64,000 bases of DNA from DASTFP01 sp963744345 (GTDB taxonomy: Bacteria; Verrucomicrobiota; Verrucomicrobiia; Chthoniobacterales; Terrimicrobiaceae), in the NCBI GenBank assembly GCA_963744345.1, contig CAVUTD010000023.1, positions 62,001 to 126,000 of the forward strand. Reading direction: 5' to 3'. The notes below the pieces were generated by a model, which saw only the letters and a list, made by a program, of their open reading frames with translations, was not told where the DNA came from and did not search any database. Positions within the stretch are counted from its first letter, which is position 1. Each line of letters begins with the position of its first letter. A program made the position numbers and the translations under genes. Positions 8,718-17,536 of the stretch are shown in pieces.

Positions 8718-10173
8718 TCGACCCTGAAAAAGTCAGCGGAGCAAGCAAGCAAGCTGGTCTACGGGTGGAAAAGGTGAGAGGATAGCGACCGTGAAAGGAG
8801 GGTTTTGAACCAGAACCCGGTCGAAACGCGCAGATGTTAAAGAAGGGAAAGCCGAGCACGCAGTCGTCGTTTTTGATGCCGACACTCAATGAGCAATGTG
8901 ACCCCCGACATACCTTGAGAAAGTTGGGAGAGCGAATTCCTTGGAGGGATTTTGAAGAGGCCTTTGGGGAGTATTACAGCGCGGAGGGAGGTCCGGCCAA
9001 GCCGGTGAGGCTGATGGTGGGGTTGCTCTTGCTTAAGCAGATGTATGACCAGAGCGACGAGGATGTGGTGGATCGCTGGGTGGAGAATCCCTCTTGGCAG
9101 CAATTTTGCGGGATGAGCGATTTTCAATGGGAGCTACCCTGCGATCCGAGCGATCTGGTGTATTTCCGGCAACGGATCGGGGAGCAAGGGGTGGCCTTGA
9201 TCCTTGCGGTCTCGGCCCAGATGCATGGAGAGCGGGCCAAAGAGAACGAAGTGGTTGTCGACAGCACCGTGCAGGAGAAGAATGTGAGCTATCCGCTGGA
9301 GACCAAGCAGTATCGCAAAATCATCCTCCGATGCTGGAAGCTTGCCCATAGAAGCGCAGTGCGTCTGAGGCGACGCTATCGCAAGGAAGTTCGGGGATGC
9401 ATAATGGCTCAGCGTTGGCGCAAGGACCCGCGCAAGCGCAAGGCAGCACGCCGAGGCCATAGGAGGCTGCGCACCATAGCGGGAGCCCTAATCGGCGAGC
9501 TGGAGCGAAAGCTGCCCGCAGCCCTCCGAGAAGAACAAGGAGAGAACTTCACCCTTTACCGTCGGGTGCTGGCCCAGAAGGCGCAGGATACCGACAAGAT
9601 TTACTCTTTGCACGAGCCGCACATCTCCTGCGTGGCCAAAGGCAAGGAGCACAAGAAATACGAATTTGGAACCAAAGCCTCTGTGGCGATGACCAAAACC
9701 CACGGCGTCATCGTGGCAGCCGTGGCCCATGAAAGGAACCTCTACGACGCTCACACCCTGCCTGAAGTCCTCGACCAGGCGGAGGCCATGACCGACATCC
9801 GGGCCAGACGCGCTATCGTGGATCGCGGTTACCGCGGAAGAAAATTTGTTGATGGCACGGAGGTCTTGGTCCCCGCAAGAGCTCCCAGAGGACAGTCGCG
9901 AGCAACGAGCGCTGCGATGCGAAAACGCTTTCGTCGCCGAGCGGCTATTGAGCCGGTCATTAGCCATCTCAAAGCGGACTTCCCCTTGCTACGCTGCTCC
10001 CTCAAAGGCTTCCAAGGCGATCAACTTAATCTCATGCTGGCCGCTGCGGCATGGAACTTCCGCAAATGGATGCGGCTGTTCGCCCTTTTTTGGCTTCGCT
10101 TCCTAGGCTCGCTCTCGACCCAAAACTTCCATCTCTCCTTACAAAGAATCACCTGAGAATTTTTCAGGGCCAA
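8718..10173 (+). mobile_element. IS5-like insertion sequence, copy 1 (1456 bp)
   Basis: Bounded by imperfect terminal inverted repeats TCGACCCTGAAAAAGTC (left) and TTGGCCCTGAAAAATTC (right, read inward). It contains one transposase gene. An equal-length copy lies at 28230-29685 in the opposite orientation; the ends were set by where the two copies stop matching. The direct flanks of this copy (CTAATACTAG left, CTACCTGG right) do not match one another but each matches a flank of the other copy. Confidence 0.9.
8834..10156 (+). CDS. IS5-family-like DDE transposase (copy 1)
   Basis: A 440-residue transposase that cuts and rejoins the IS ends. The N-terminal part is a DUF772-type domain (KPVRLMVGLLLLKQMY, SDFQWELPCDPSDLVYFRQR). 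The DDE catalytic residues appear as D143 (NEVVVDSTVQEKN), an Asp near 328 (AIVDRGYRGRK) and a Glu near 373 (RRAAIEPVISHLK). It is intact. It differs from copy 2 by two visible residues: Ala versus Gly in LVPARAPRG and Pro versus Arg in KADFPLLRC. The second falls in the conserved C-terminal region, so one copy may be less active. The gene fills nearly the whole element, starting 116 bases from the left end. Confidence 0.93.
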   Translation: MLKKGKPSTQSSFLMPTLNEQCDPRHTLRKLGERIPWRDFEEAFGEYYSAEGGPAKPVRLMVGLLLLKQMYDQSDEDVVDRWVENPSWQQFCGMSDFQWELPCDPSDLVYFRQRIGEQGVALILAVSAQMHGERAKENEVVVDSTVQEKNVSYPLETKQYRKIILRCWKLAHRSAVRLRRRYRKEVRGCIMAQRWRKDPRKRKAARRGHRRLRTIAGALIGELERKLPAALREEQGENFTLYRRVLAQKAQDTDKIYSLHEPHISCVAKGKEHKKYEFGTKASVAMTKTHGVIVAAVAHERNLYDAHTLPEVLDQAEAMTDIRARRAIVDRGYRGRKFVDGTEVLVPARAPRGQSRATSAAMRKRFRRRAAIEPVISHLKADFPLLRCSLKGFQGDQLNLMLAAAAWNFRKWMRLFALFWLRFLGSLSTQNFHLSLQRIT

Positions 10174-10174
10174 C

Positions 10175-10181
10175 TACCTGG
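10175..10181 (+). repeat. Half of a target-site duplication (inner flank, IS copy 1)
   Basis: TACCTGG follows the right end of copy 1. Its partner, read in IS orientation, is at the outer end of copy 2 (29686-29692, CCAGGTA on the plus strand). Confidence 0.6.
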
Positions 10182-10236
10182 AGTGGGGGCAAAGCTGAAC
10201 GCCTCCGAGTCCAGGATTGCTGCCATTCGCGAATTG

Positions 10237-12458
10237 TTACGTGTCGTTGGGCGGAACATTGTCAGGGGTGGCGGAGGGAATTGTGTCGCCGACACCCAAG
10301 ACGTTTCTTAAGATGGACCAGCGAGGTGTGGAATCGTCGCGAGGAACTCGGTCGATCCAGTACGCACGTTGACGGGCTTCGAAACCATCGCTTCGCTTCA
10401 AACTGAGCCAGTAGCTGACGAACTTCTCGAATTCATCTGCCCCTGGCGGCATCAGATAAGCGAGGAGGTAAGGATTGCCGACATCGGTAGGGGCCACCGC
10501 GATCAGTTGGGGATGAGCGGCCGCCAAAGCTTCGGCTTGCACCAATGTCCAAATCGCTGCATCGATCTTCGAGAAGTCCGGCACCTGCCGGTAATCTGGA
10601 ACCACGATAATTTCTGCATCGGGGAAGGTCCGCTTGAGCCGAGGAATGAGCACCGGGTCGTCGAAGACACCGATCTTGAGACCGCGCGCTTCGAGGATTC
10701 TCGCGCGGCTGGTAAAACTCTCCGCACGTTCCCGTGGCATGAATAAGGCCAGCGGACTCTGAGGATAGGGTGGAGAGACTTTGAATTGCAAGAGACGATC
10801 CTCTGTGACGTATATGCCTGCCATCGCGATATCGAACCGCCCTTCAGTAAGGTTTTGGGCGAGGTGTGGCCACTCGAAAGGAATGAGACGAAGCCTCACG
10901 TTGAGATCCCGGGCCAACTGATAGGCGTACGCCACATCGTAGCCCACCAATTCCTGGTGCGAGTTCCGGTAACTGAATGGGATGATCGCAGAATTATAAC
11001 CCACGCGAAGCTCACCCTCCTTTTGGATGCGAGACAAGACGCTCAGATCCTGCAGAAGCGGCGCGGCAGAATCGGGTGCCGCGAAGGAGACATCAACCCC
11101 CGACTTGACCTCGGGATCCAGCTCGAAGGAAAGATAGGGATTGGACGCTCGGTCTAAAACCCATTTGTCCAAATTGCGTACCACCAGAACGAATCCGCCC
11201 AAACTTATCGCCGCCGCGGCAAGGCAGAAAATGAGTTTCGGCCAGCGAATGCGAACCTTACCATAGTAAGCTAAGACTACGCCGAAGCTTAGAAAAGCGA
11301 AGCCGCTTGCTGAGGCAATCACTTGACCATAGCGTGTCAATGTCATCAGACTCACGTAGAGGGATGTGGTCTGATGAGGTAAACTGAGCCAGCCGGCCAG
11401 GAAAGTCACGGCATCTACCGATGAAGTCGGTGAGCCGACGCACGATAGCAGAGTCAGCGCGGGCAAAAGCCAAACCTCAGAGGGCCCAACGACTGCCTTG
11501 TTGAAATACAGCGCAAAGACCAAAAAAAGATAAACGAAGAAGTTTCCGAGCTGACCCAGCGGATAGGCAACCGAAATGTTCGTGCGAACAATCTCCCCGC
11601 ATTCCGGATCCTCTATTCCCGAGGCATGGGCTAGGCGCTGTGTCGCAGAAGAAATATACGGCAGAGCCGATACGGATAGTGTGGTCGCGACAACAATCAA
11701 GAGCGCCGATCTGAGATCTTGCAGCACCTCCTTGTGCTTAAATGGCGGAACGCTGCTATACAGCCAGGGACAATCCAGAACGTGAGCATCAAAGCTCCGG
11801 CGAAAAAGAGAACCAGGAACAATCCCACCTCCGTCATCGCCCTCGGTCTGATGGTGCCCGCCAAATCAGCAAAAAGAGCAAAAACGGCCAAGGGCGCGAA
11901 ATGCACTACTCCGTTCCAGAACTTCAGGCTGGCCAGACGAATTCCTTCCAGAACGGCAAGCAGAGACGTCTTCTCTGGCACGTATTGCAAGGCTACGCCG
12001 TAAAATAGACAAAAGAGCACGACAGCGGGCACATAGTTCCTTGACAGAGCCGTGAAGGGGTCACTTGGAATGATAATCTCGAGCAAGCTTGGGGAATCTG
12101 TGACAGGTCTATCTGCCACCCAACTCGTGGGAAAAGCCTGCGGGATGCCCTGCGCCAGAAGGATCAGCAGCGCAAACGTGATCAGCCATAGCCCAACGTA
12201 AAATTTCCAGCCCACTAAAAACAGCCTCCGGGCCTGCGTGGGCGACATGCTTCCCAAGCCGTGCAAGAGCGAGCAGATGAGGTAAGGGTAAACGGCAACC
12301 TCGAGCAGCATCACGTAAACCTGCCCAATCGGTCGAAAAATATGCGCGTAGTCGCCCAGGAACAAACCGAGGAGAATTCCGGCCACTCCTCCGATGGCGA
12401 CCGGCCAAACCGAGAGCGGAGTGGGCGTGGCAGGCGCTCGCTCCGAGGAATCGACCAT
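10237..12458 (-). pseudogene. Dicarboxylate/amino-acid:cation symporter fused to a periplasmic solute-binding domain, one frameshift
   Basis: Translation starts at ATG 12458-12456, with AGGAG seven bases upstream. The first 240 residues are the N-terminal half of an SDF/DAACS symporter (IGGVAGILLGLFLGDYAH, DPFTALSRNYVPAVVLFCL, FAPLAVFALFADLAGTI). At about 11742 the frame breaks; the next frame continues with KHKEVLQDLRSALL, the symporter hairpin with SVDAVTFLAGW, more membrane helices, and then a full SBP_bac_3 domain (GELRVGYNSAIIPFSYR to the C-terminus). One inserted base near CCGCCATTT would restore a protein of about 740 residues. This would be a secondary transporter with its own tethered binding domain. 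Real mutation or sequencing error cannot be separated here. Confidence 0.8.
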
Positions 12459-12586
12459 CAAGCACTCCTAGCAAAGGATTCGTTGCGAAGGAAGCTTTGC
12501 GGAAACGCCCCCTTCCGATCTCGGCTAGAAGTTTTCCCGGCAAAGCGGCTTGATCTGAGATTAAGTCTCAGTAGGAGTAGGATGGT

Positions 12587-13477
12587 ATGAAACTTTCAGC
12601 CGGTCTCTTGATGAGTTTGCTCGCCGCCCTTTTGATCATCTCGCAAACTTGGGCAGCCTCTTCGTCAAAGCTGTCGAGAGTCATCGTGGCGCTGAAGCCC
12701 GACAAAGATCCGGATGCTATGATGGCGGAGCGGGGTCAGCTTTCGAAATATCTTTCAGAAAAGATGGGAAAACCTGTTGAGGTTATCGTGCCTCTCTCAG
12801 CCGCCGTGATCCTTGAGGGTCTCGCCAATGGGAGCGTGGATCTCGCTTATCTCAGCGCGACGGACATGCTCAATGCGATAAAGCACGACTCAGCGAACAT
12901 CTTGTTAGCCGGCGAGATAGACGGGAAGACTTTTTATCAGAGTTACTGGGTAACACTTAAGGAAAAGCCTTACCAATCGATCGCTGACCTTAAAGGAAAG
13001 CCGATCGCTTTCTCGGGTAAGACAAGCACCTCGGGATACGTCATCCCCCTTTGGGACTTGCGCCAGAAGAAGCTCATCTCCGACTCAGGAAATGCGGAAG
13101 AATTCTTTGGACCGGGTAACGTCTGGTTCGGCTCGGGATATGTCTCGGCAGTCGAACGCGTGCTCAATGGCGATGCGGAAGCCGCTGCCGTGAGCGATTA
13201 TGTCCTTGACCGGGACAAGCATTTAACAGCGGAGCAACGTGGAATGCTGCGACGGTTAGCCGCACAGGGACCCGTCCCTACGCACGTCATCGCGATTCGT
13301 TCCGGCATCTCAGACGAAGACAGAATGGCGTTGCGTGACGTGCTCATTGGCATGGAAAAAGAAGGGCCGCAATTGCGCGATCGCGTATTTACTTCCCGTC
13401 TGGTCGAGGTCGATACGGATGCTCATCTTGGTTCGCTCAAGGAATCGCTTGCATTCGCCAGACGCGGAAACGAATGA
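12587..13477 (+). CDS. phnD: Phosphate/phosphonate-type ABC transporter substrate-binding protein
   Basis: A 296-residue PhnD-family protein with an N-terminal signal peptide (LLMSLLAALLIISQTWAASS). The body has GQLSKYLSEKMGKPVEV, DLAYLSATDMLNAI, the SYWVTLKEKPYQSIADLKGK stretch and FSGKTSTSGYVIPL, all typical of phosphonate/phosphite-binding proteins. It would capture ligand in the periplasm for the PhnCE importer encoded next. No C-P lyase or phosphonatase genes are in the window, so the ligand could be phosphite, a phosphonate or something else. Its stop overlaps the phnC start as ATGA, indicating a tight operon. The gene is divergent from the symporter fusion, and the 128-base gap between them should carry both promoters. 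Confidence 0.9.
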   Translation: MKLSAGLLMSLLAALLIISQTWAASSSKLSRVIVALKPDKDPDAMMAERGQLSKYLSEKMGKPVEVIVPLSAAVILEGLANGSVDLAYLSATDMLNAIKHDSANILLAGEIDGKTFYQSYWVTLKEKPYQSIADLKGKPIAFSGKTSTSGYVIPLWDLRQKKLISDSGNAEEFFGPGNVWFGSGYVSAVERVLNGDAEAAAVSDYVLDRDKHLTAEQRGMLRRLAAQGPVPTHVIAIRSGISDEDRMALRDVLIGMEKEGPQLRDRVFTSRLVEVDTDAHLGSLKESLAFARRGNE

Positions 13478-14187
13478 TCCGGCCGGGTGGTCAGGCATTT
13501 CTTCGTGGAGTGGGGCTGAAGAGGCGTGATCGATGGCTTTTTCGCGAGATGAACTTAGAAATTCCGCGGGGAAAACTCGTCGCGGTGGTCGGGCCATCCG
13601 GAGCCGGCAAGACCAGTTTGCTTGGTTGTTTGGCGGGGAATGTGGCGCTCTCGGAGGGGGAGGTTATTTTTCAATGCGCGCAAGGCTGCCGCCACTCGCC
13701 AGCCGACTTCCGTAAACGACTGGGTTTCGTTTTTCAGAACTTTCTGCTGATTGAAAATGGCACGCTGCTGCACAATGTGCTTTGCGGTCGGCTCGGCCGT
13801 TATCCATGGTGGCGCACTCTGGCCGGCTTTCCACGTTCGGACCGAAGCAGGGCCTTTGAGATACTTAATGATCTGGGTCTCGCCGCACACATCTATCGCC
13901 GTGCGGCAGAAGTGTCCGGTGGAGAACAACAGCGCGCGGCGCTCGCCCGTGCCCTCTTTCAAGAACCGGAGGTGTTTCTCGCTGACGAACCAGTCTCCAA
14001 TCTTGACCCGGAACTCACCTGCCGCGTGATGAAGATCCTCAGAGAGCAAGCCAGCCAGCATGCTCGGACGGTGGTGTGCGTGCTTCATGATCGAGATCTC
14101 GTCGAAAGCTTTGCGGATATCTGCATCACCTTGAATCCGGACAAACCCAACGAATGGGTGATGCAGGTCTTCCAAAGAAGACAATGA
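13474..14187 (+). CDS. phnC: Phosphonate-type ABC transporter ATP-binding protein
   Basis: A 237-residue ABC ATPase. The Walker A motif is GPSGAGKTSLL near residue 46, the Q loop GFVFQNFLLIENGTLLHNV, the signature VSGGEQQRAALARAL, Walker B VFLADEPVSNLDP and the H loop VLHDRDL. It powers import by the PhnE permease at the inner membrane. It starts inside the phnD stop (ATGA) and its own stop overlaps the phnE start in the same way, so all three are translationally coupled. Confidence 0.93.
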   Translation: MIRPGGQAFLRGVGLKRRDRWLFREMNLEIPRGKLVAVVGPSGAGKTSLLGCLAGNVALSEGEVIFQCAQGCRHSPADFRKRLGFVFQNFLLIENGTLLHNVLCGRLGRYPWWRTLAGFPRSDRSRAFEILNDLGLAAHIYRRAAEVSGGEQQRAALARALFQEPEVFLADEPVSNLDPELTCRVMKILREQASQHARTVVCVLHDRDLVESFADICITLNPDKPNEWVMQVFQRRQ

Positions 14188-15014
14188 TCACACAGCAAGA
14201 TGAAAAGCCAAGCCTGCCCAGGCTTGGTTGGCATCAGCGTCTAAACGTTACGACCGTTTCGATATCTGTTTTCGTGATCGCCATGGTGGCTTCACTTCCT
14301 GCTCTGCGGGGCTCCGGGCGCGAGCTGGACCACGCCGGAAACATGCTTCGGCTTCTCAAGCGCTTTTTCCCCCCAGATTTTTCGGTAACCGGCCAAGTTC
14401 TCGCGGCCCTGACCGAAACAGTGCAGATCGCGGTCATGGCGACATTTTTTTCCTTGGTCTTGGCATTTCCGCTTGCCGCAGCCGGAGCGCAGACTTTGTC
14501 GCCTCGGTGGCTGGTAGTCATCGCACGAATGGCGATGAACTGCATCCGCACGATTCCAAGCCTTATCTGGGCGCTGATTGCAGTGGCTATCGTGGGTCCC
14601 CACCCGCTGGCGGGCGTCGTCGGTCTCACTTTCTACAGCTTGGGTTATCTTGGAAAGTTCTTTAGCGACGCCTTCGACTCCATCGATCTCGAGGTTGCGC
14701 GCGCACTGCGGTCGATGGGCGCGGGGCGTATACAGGCTTTTCAACACGGGCTCTGGCCAAATGCAAGGCCGCTGGTCTGGAGCTATTCGTTATGGATGTT
14801 GGAATACAATATCCGTTCTGCCTCCGTCGTGGGATTTGTCGGAGCGGGTGGAGTAGGCGTGCTGCTCCATATTTACCAGGAATACTATCAATGGAACCGG
14901 TTCGCTGCAGTGTTGGTCTTCATTCTTGGGTTGGTGACCCTGCTTGATCTAGCAGGAGAATGGGTCAGAAAGCAGGTGGCTCCCCGCGTTCCGGGCAGTG
15001 CGCTGGTAACCTGA
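14184..15014 (+). CDS. phnE: Phosphonate-type ABC transporter permease
   Basis: A 276-residue permease. The ATG at 14184 overlaps the phnC stop (ATGA), which decides the start over an upstream in-frame ATG. About six membrane segments are visible, beginning with VSISVFVIAMVASL. The coupling loop contacting PhnC reads RSMGAGRIQAFQHGLWPNAR, and the final helices contain ASVVGFVGAGGVGVLL, as in PhnE proteins. It forms the membrane channel of the importer. A strong hairpin terminator follows 30 bases after the stop, closing the operon. Confidence 0.92.
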   Translation: MITQQDEKPSLPRLGWHQRLNVTTVSISVFVIAMVASLPALRGSGRELDHAGNMLRLLKRFFPPDFSVTGQVLAALTETVQIAVMATFFSLVLAFPLAAAGAQTLSPRWLVVIARMAMNCIRTIPSLIWALIAVAIVGPHPLAGVVGLTFYSLGYLGKFFSDAFDSIDLEVARALRSMGAGRIQAFQHGLWPNARPLVWSYSLWMLEYNIRSASVVGFVGAGGVGVLLHIYQEYYQWNRFAAVLVFILGLVTLLDLAGEWVRKQVAPRVPGSALVT

Positions 15015-15043
15015 GCACTTCCGACAATTCGCTGAAGCGAAGC

Positions 15044-15076
15044 GAACCGCGGTTTGCGCGCCGCGGTTCTGTTGTT
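15044..15076 (+). terminator. Rho-independent terminator after phnE
   Basis: A perfect 9-bp inverted repeat, GAACCGCGG / CCGCGGTTC, around an 8-base loop, followed by TGTTGTT. It lies directly after phnE and before the lipid kinase, consistent with the end of the phnDCE transcript. Confidence 0.75.
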
Positions 15077-15165
15077 AGACCGATCCGGTTCATGCTGAGC
15101 CAAGCCACCCAAACGACGCGCGAAAGGCATTGACCCTTTCCGTTAAAGGAACGAAGTCCTCTCAG

Positions 15166-16107
15166 ATGCCAAAGGGACTGCTTATCCACAATCTAAAAGC
15201 CAGGGTGTTGGACGAAGAGCTTCTTCCCAAGCTTGAATCTACGCTCGGCGACGTGGTCTCAATCAGCATCGAGAAACTTGGAGGAGGAGGCAACGCCTTA
15301 CGTTACGCTCTTGCCAATCAATGTCATTGGATCGCCGCCGCAGGAGGCGATGGAACCGTGGAAAGCGTCGCTGCGGCTTTAGTAGGCACCACGTTTCCCT
15401 TGGGTATCATTCCAGTCGGTACCTTTAATAACTTCGCGCGGAGCCTTGACCTCCCCATAGATCCCATTGAGGCATGCCAGGTGATTCTCAGGGAAAACGC
15501 TAAGCCGACCGATGTGGGCCTAGCAAATGGAAAGCCGTTCTTTGAATGCCTCGGCTCCGGCTTAGATGCTGCCCTCTATCCTTTGGGAGAGGAAATCAAG
15601 TCGGGCCGCATTTCTCGACTGGTGGATTTTCTGCGGCGAGCCTATGGCTACCGGCGCCAGAGATTTGTTCTCACTCTTGATCGCCCCGCGCGAGAGGCCC
15701 TCGCACGGGGGATAACCAACGAGAGTCGTCGCCTCGTTCATCTTTTCGAAGGGAATCGAAAGTCGACTCTTACCCTGTCTGCCTTGATGCTTATTGTCTC
15801 CAACGGGCCTTATTTCGGGATGAATTTCGCCGTGGCACCGCATGAACGAATGGATGACGGGCTATTCACGGTGTCAGTTTTCAGCCGATACAGCAAGCTC
15901 CAACTCTGGTGGCATTTTGCCTCAATGGCCTTCGGTCGGCGTGAATATTCTCCGAAATCCATCGCCTTCCGGGTTGCGAAATTGAAGGTCGGCGGTCCAA
16001 GGAGACTGCCCATTCACCTTGACGGATCCACGCAGAACGATCTATGGCCGGTGGAGATCGAATGTAAGAAAGGCGCGATACGCGTCTTTCGCAAAACACA
16101 GCAATGA
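15166..16107 (+). CDS. Diacylglycerol kinase family lipid kinase
   Basis: A protein of 313 residues from ATG 15166 with the DAGK catalytic domain: the nucleotide site AAGGDGTVESVAAAL followed by GIIPVGTFNNFARSL, and the acidic stretch FECLGSGLDAALYPLG. The C-terminal YegS/BmrU-type beta domain has VSNGPYFGMNFAVAPHER and MDDGLFTVSVFS. It phosphorylates a lipid such as diacylglycerol; the exact substrate is unknown. An upstream TTG at 15130 is a less likely start. Its stop overlaps the ATG of the cupin gene (ATGA), so the two are probably cotranslated. Confidence 0.88.
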   Translation: MPKGLLIHNLKARVLDEELLPKLESTLGDVVSISIEKLGGGGNALRYALANQCHWIAAAGGDGTVESVAAALVGTTFPLGIIPVGTFNNFARSLDLPIDPIEACQVILRENAKPTDVGLANGKPFFECLGSGLDAALYPLGEEIKSGRISRLVDFLRRAYGYRRQRFVLTLDRPAREALARGITNESRRLVHLFEGNRKSTLTLSALMLIVSNGPYFGMNFAVAPHERMDDGLFTVSVFSRYSKLQLWWHFASMAFGRREYSPKSIAFRVAKLKVGGPRRLPIHLDGSTQNDLWPVEIECKKGAIRVFRKTQQ

Positions 16108-16443
16108 CCGAGTCATCCCACGGTTCCATATATGGAGATCTTCCCGACGCGACGCCATCTGAGCGCTTCGAGGAACTTTGGAGATCGAGATCCTTTCGCG
16201 TCGAACGCATCACATCTTGTGGCCACCTCCCCACAGGCTTTCTTCTATGATCAGGCTTGGGAGGAATGGATTCTCATTCTACAGGGCTGGGCAACCGTCC
16301 AGATGCAGGAGCCTGAACAGACGCTTCATCTCAACGCTGGGGATTGGTTAATGATCACGACTCATCAGAAGCACCGGGTTGTCGCCACTTCGCAAACGCC
16401 AGCGACAATCTGGCTGGCGATCCATCGGAACTCGGGCGCCTAA
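16104..16443 (+). pseudogene. Small cupin-domain protein with a single-base frameshift
   Basis: From ATG 16104, which overlaps the lipid kinase stop as ATGA, the frame reads LPDATPSERFEELW and RVERITSCGHLPTGF and then stops. One frame over, the sequence continues directly as FYDQAWEEWILILQGWATV and HLNAGDWLMITTHQKHRVVA, the standard end of this single-domain cupin family. Removing one T from the TTT run near 16237 joins the halves into about 112 residues with the metal-site histidines in place. The function of this family is not established. The frameshift may be real or a homopolymer error. A start at 16132 would give a 103-residue frame lacking the matching N-terminus and is rejected. Confidence 0.78.
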
Positions 16444-16508
16444 GAACTCCGCTTTGTAACGGCTCCGCTCCCTCTCCGGCGCCGATGAGTGGCTTGGACG
16501 ATATTTGC

Positions 16509-17393
16509 CTACTGCCCCGGCTTTTGGTCGAGCTCGGAACCAAGATTAAGGAAAGGAACAACTTGACCTCCATTCACCCGCGGCAAGACGCCGTCCCACT
16601 TCTCGACCGTTCGAAGCTGAATGAGCTCGGGACTTTGCTTGAGCGCTTCAGCTTCGCGCCGAATGGCCTCGGCTCGCGCCTTCGATTGCACCTCCGTCGA
16701 GTAAGCCTCGGCTTCGGCGCCCAATTGTCGCTCAGCAGCTGCGGCCTCTGCCTGCGTCACGCGCTTGAGCTTCTCGTTTTTTGCCTGCAAAGCTTGTTGT
16801 TCGGCTTGGACCTTCGCTTCGATAGCGCGGTTGAACTCGGGCGAAAAATTGAAATCGGTTATGGCCAGATTCGCGATGCTGATGGCATTTTCGACGCCCT
16901 TCTCCTTGAGAGTGTTGTTGAGATAAGCGGTCAGGCTCTGCTGAATTTGCTGTTTGACAAGCTCGCGCTTCGTCACGAGTTCCTCGGCTGTGAATTTGGC
17001 AGTAACTGATTTGACGCATTCCTGAATGGCTGGCTCGACGAGGGTTGCGGAGACCTTCCCGAGGTTGCCGATGCGTTGGTACGTAAGCGGCGCCATTTCG
17101 CCATTCATCGAGTATTGCGTGGTTACTTGCGTGCTCACTGTCTGCAAGTCGCGTGAGGCTGCACTGGCTTGGGCGTGACTGGCAGTCAGCCGGATGTCGA
17201 CTTGTTCCACCTGATCGAGGAAGGGTTTTTTCAAGTGAAAACCTTCCTTGAGCGACTCTGGTTGCACAGCTCCCAAAGTCCTTCGAACACCAACATGGCC
17301 TGCCTCGACGACTACCCCAACTCCGCTGAGGAGGACGCCAAGAACAATGATGACAAGGACAACAGGGATAAGAGCTTTGAGAGCAGAATTCAT
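16509..17393 (-). CDS. Prohibitin/SPFH-domain membrane protein
   Basis: A protein of about 294 residues, anchored by one N-terminal helix (IPVVLVIIVLGVLLSGVGVV). It continues into an SPFH/PHB domain (GVRRTLGAVQPESLKEGFH, VDIRLTASHAQASAASRD, QTVSTQVTTQYSMN) and a long Ala/Glu-rich coiled coil (about residues 190-265). It is closest in style to bacterial prohibitins, which form ring assemblies in the inner membrane. The longer upstream start is not favoured because the membrane helix follows ATG 17393 closely. It is convergent with the cupin gene and divergent from kdsA; no functional partner is evident. Confidence 0.88.
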   Translation of the reverse strand: MNSALKALIPVVLVIIVLGVLLSGVGVVVEAGHVGVRRTLGAVQPESLKEGFHLKKPFLDQVEQVDIRLTASHAQASAASRDLQTVSTQVTTQYSMNGEMAPLTYQRIGNLGKVSATLVEPAIQECVKSVTAKFTAEELVTKRELVKQQIQQSLTAYLNNTLKEKGVENAISIANLAITDFNFSPEFNRAIEAKVQAEQQALQAKNEKLKRVTQAEAAAAERQLGAEAEAYSTEVQSKARAEAIRREAEALKQSPELIQLRTVEKWDGVLPRVNGGQVVPFLNLGSELDQKPGQ

Positions 17394-17536
17394 GAGATCG
17401 AAATAATCGAGCCGCAATGGATCGTGAGGCGGCCGTTCGCGCAAGCCCAAAACGGTGGCCTTTGCGATAGGAACTGCCTTGCGCGTTGCTTCGCTTCAGT
17501 CTTGGCGCGTTGCCCGTTCGTGTTTAACCTCTTCCG

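Noticed and set aside
10237..12458. Programmed frameshift in the symporter fusion
   Set aside because: No slippery heptamer or downstream stem is evident at the break, and similar single-base breaks occur in unrelated genes nearby, so mutation or sequencing error is simpler.
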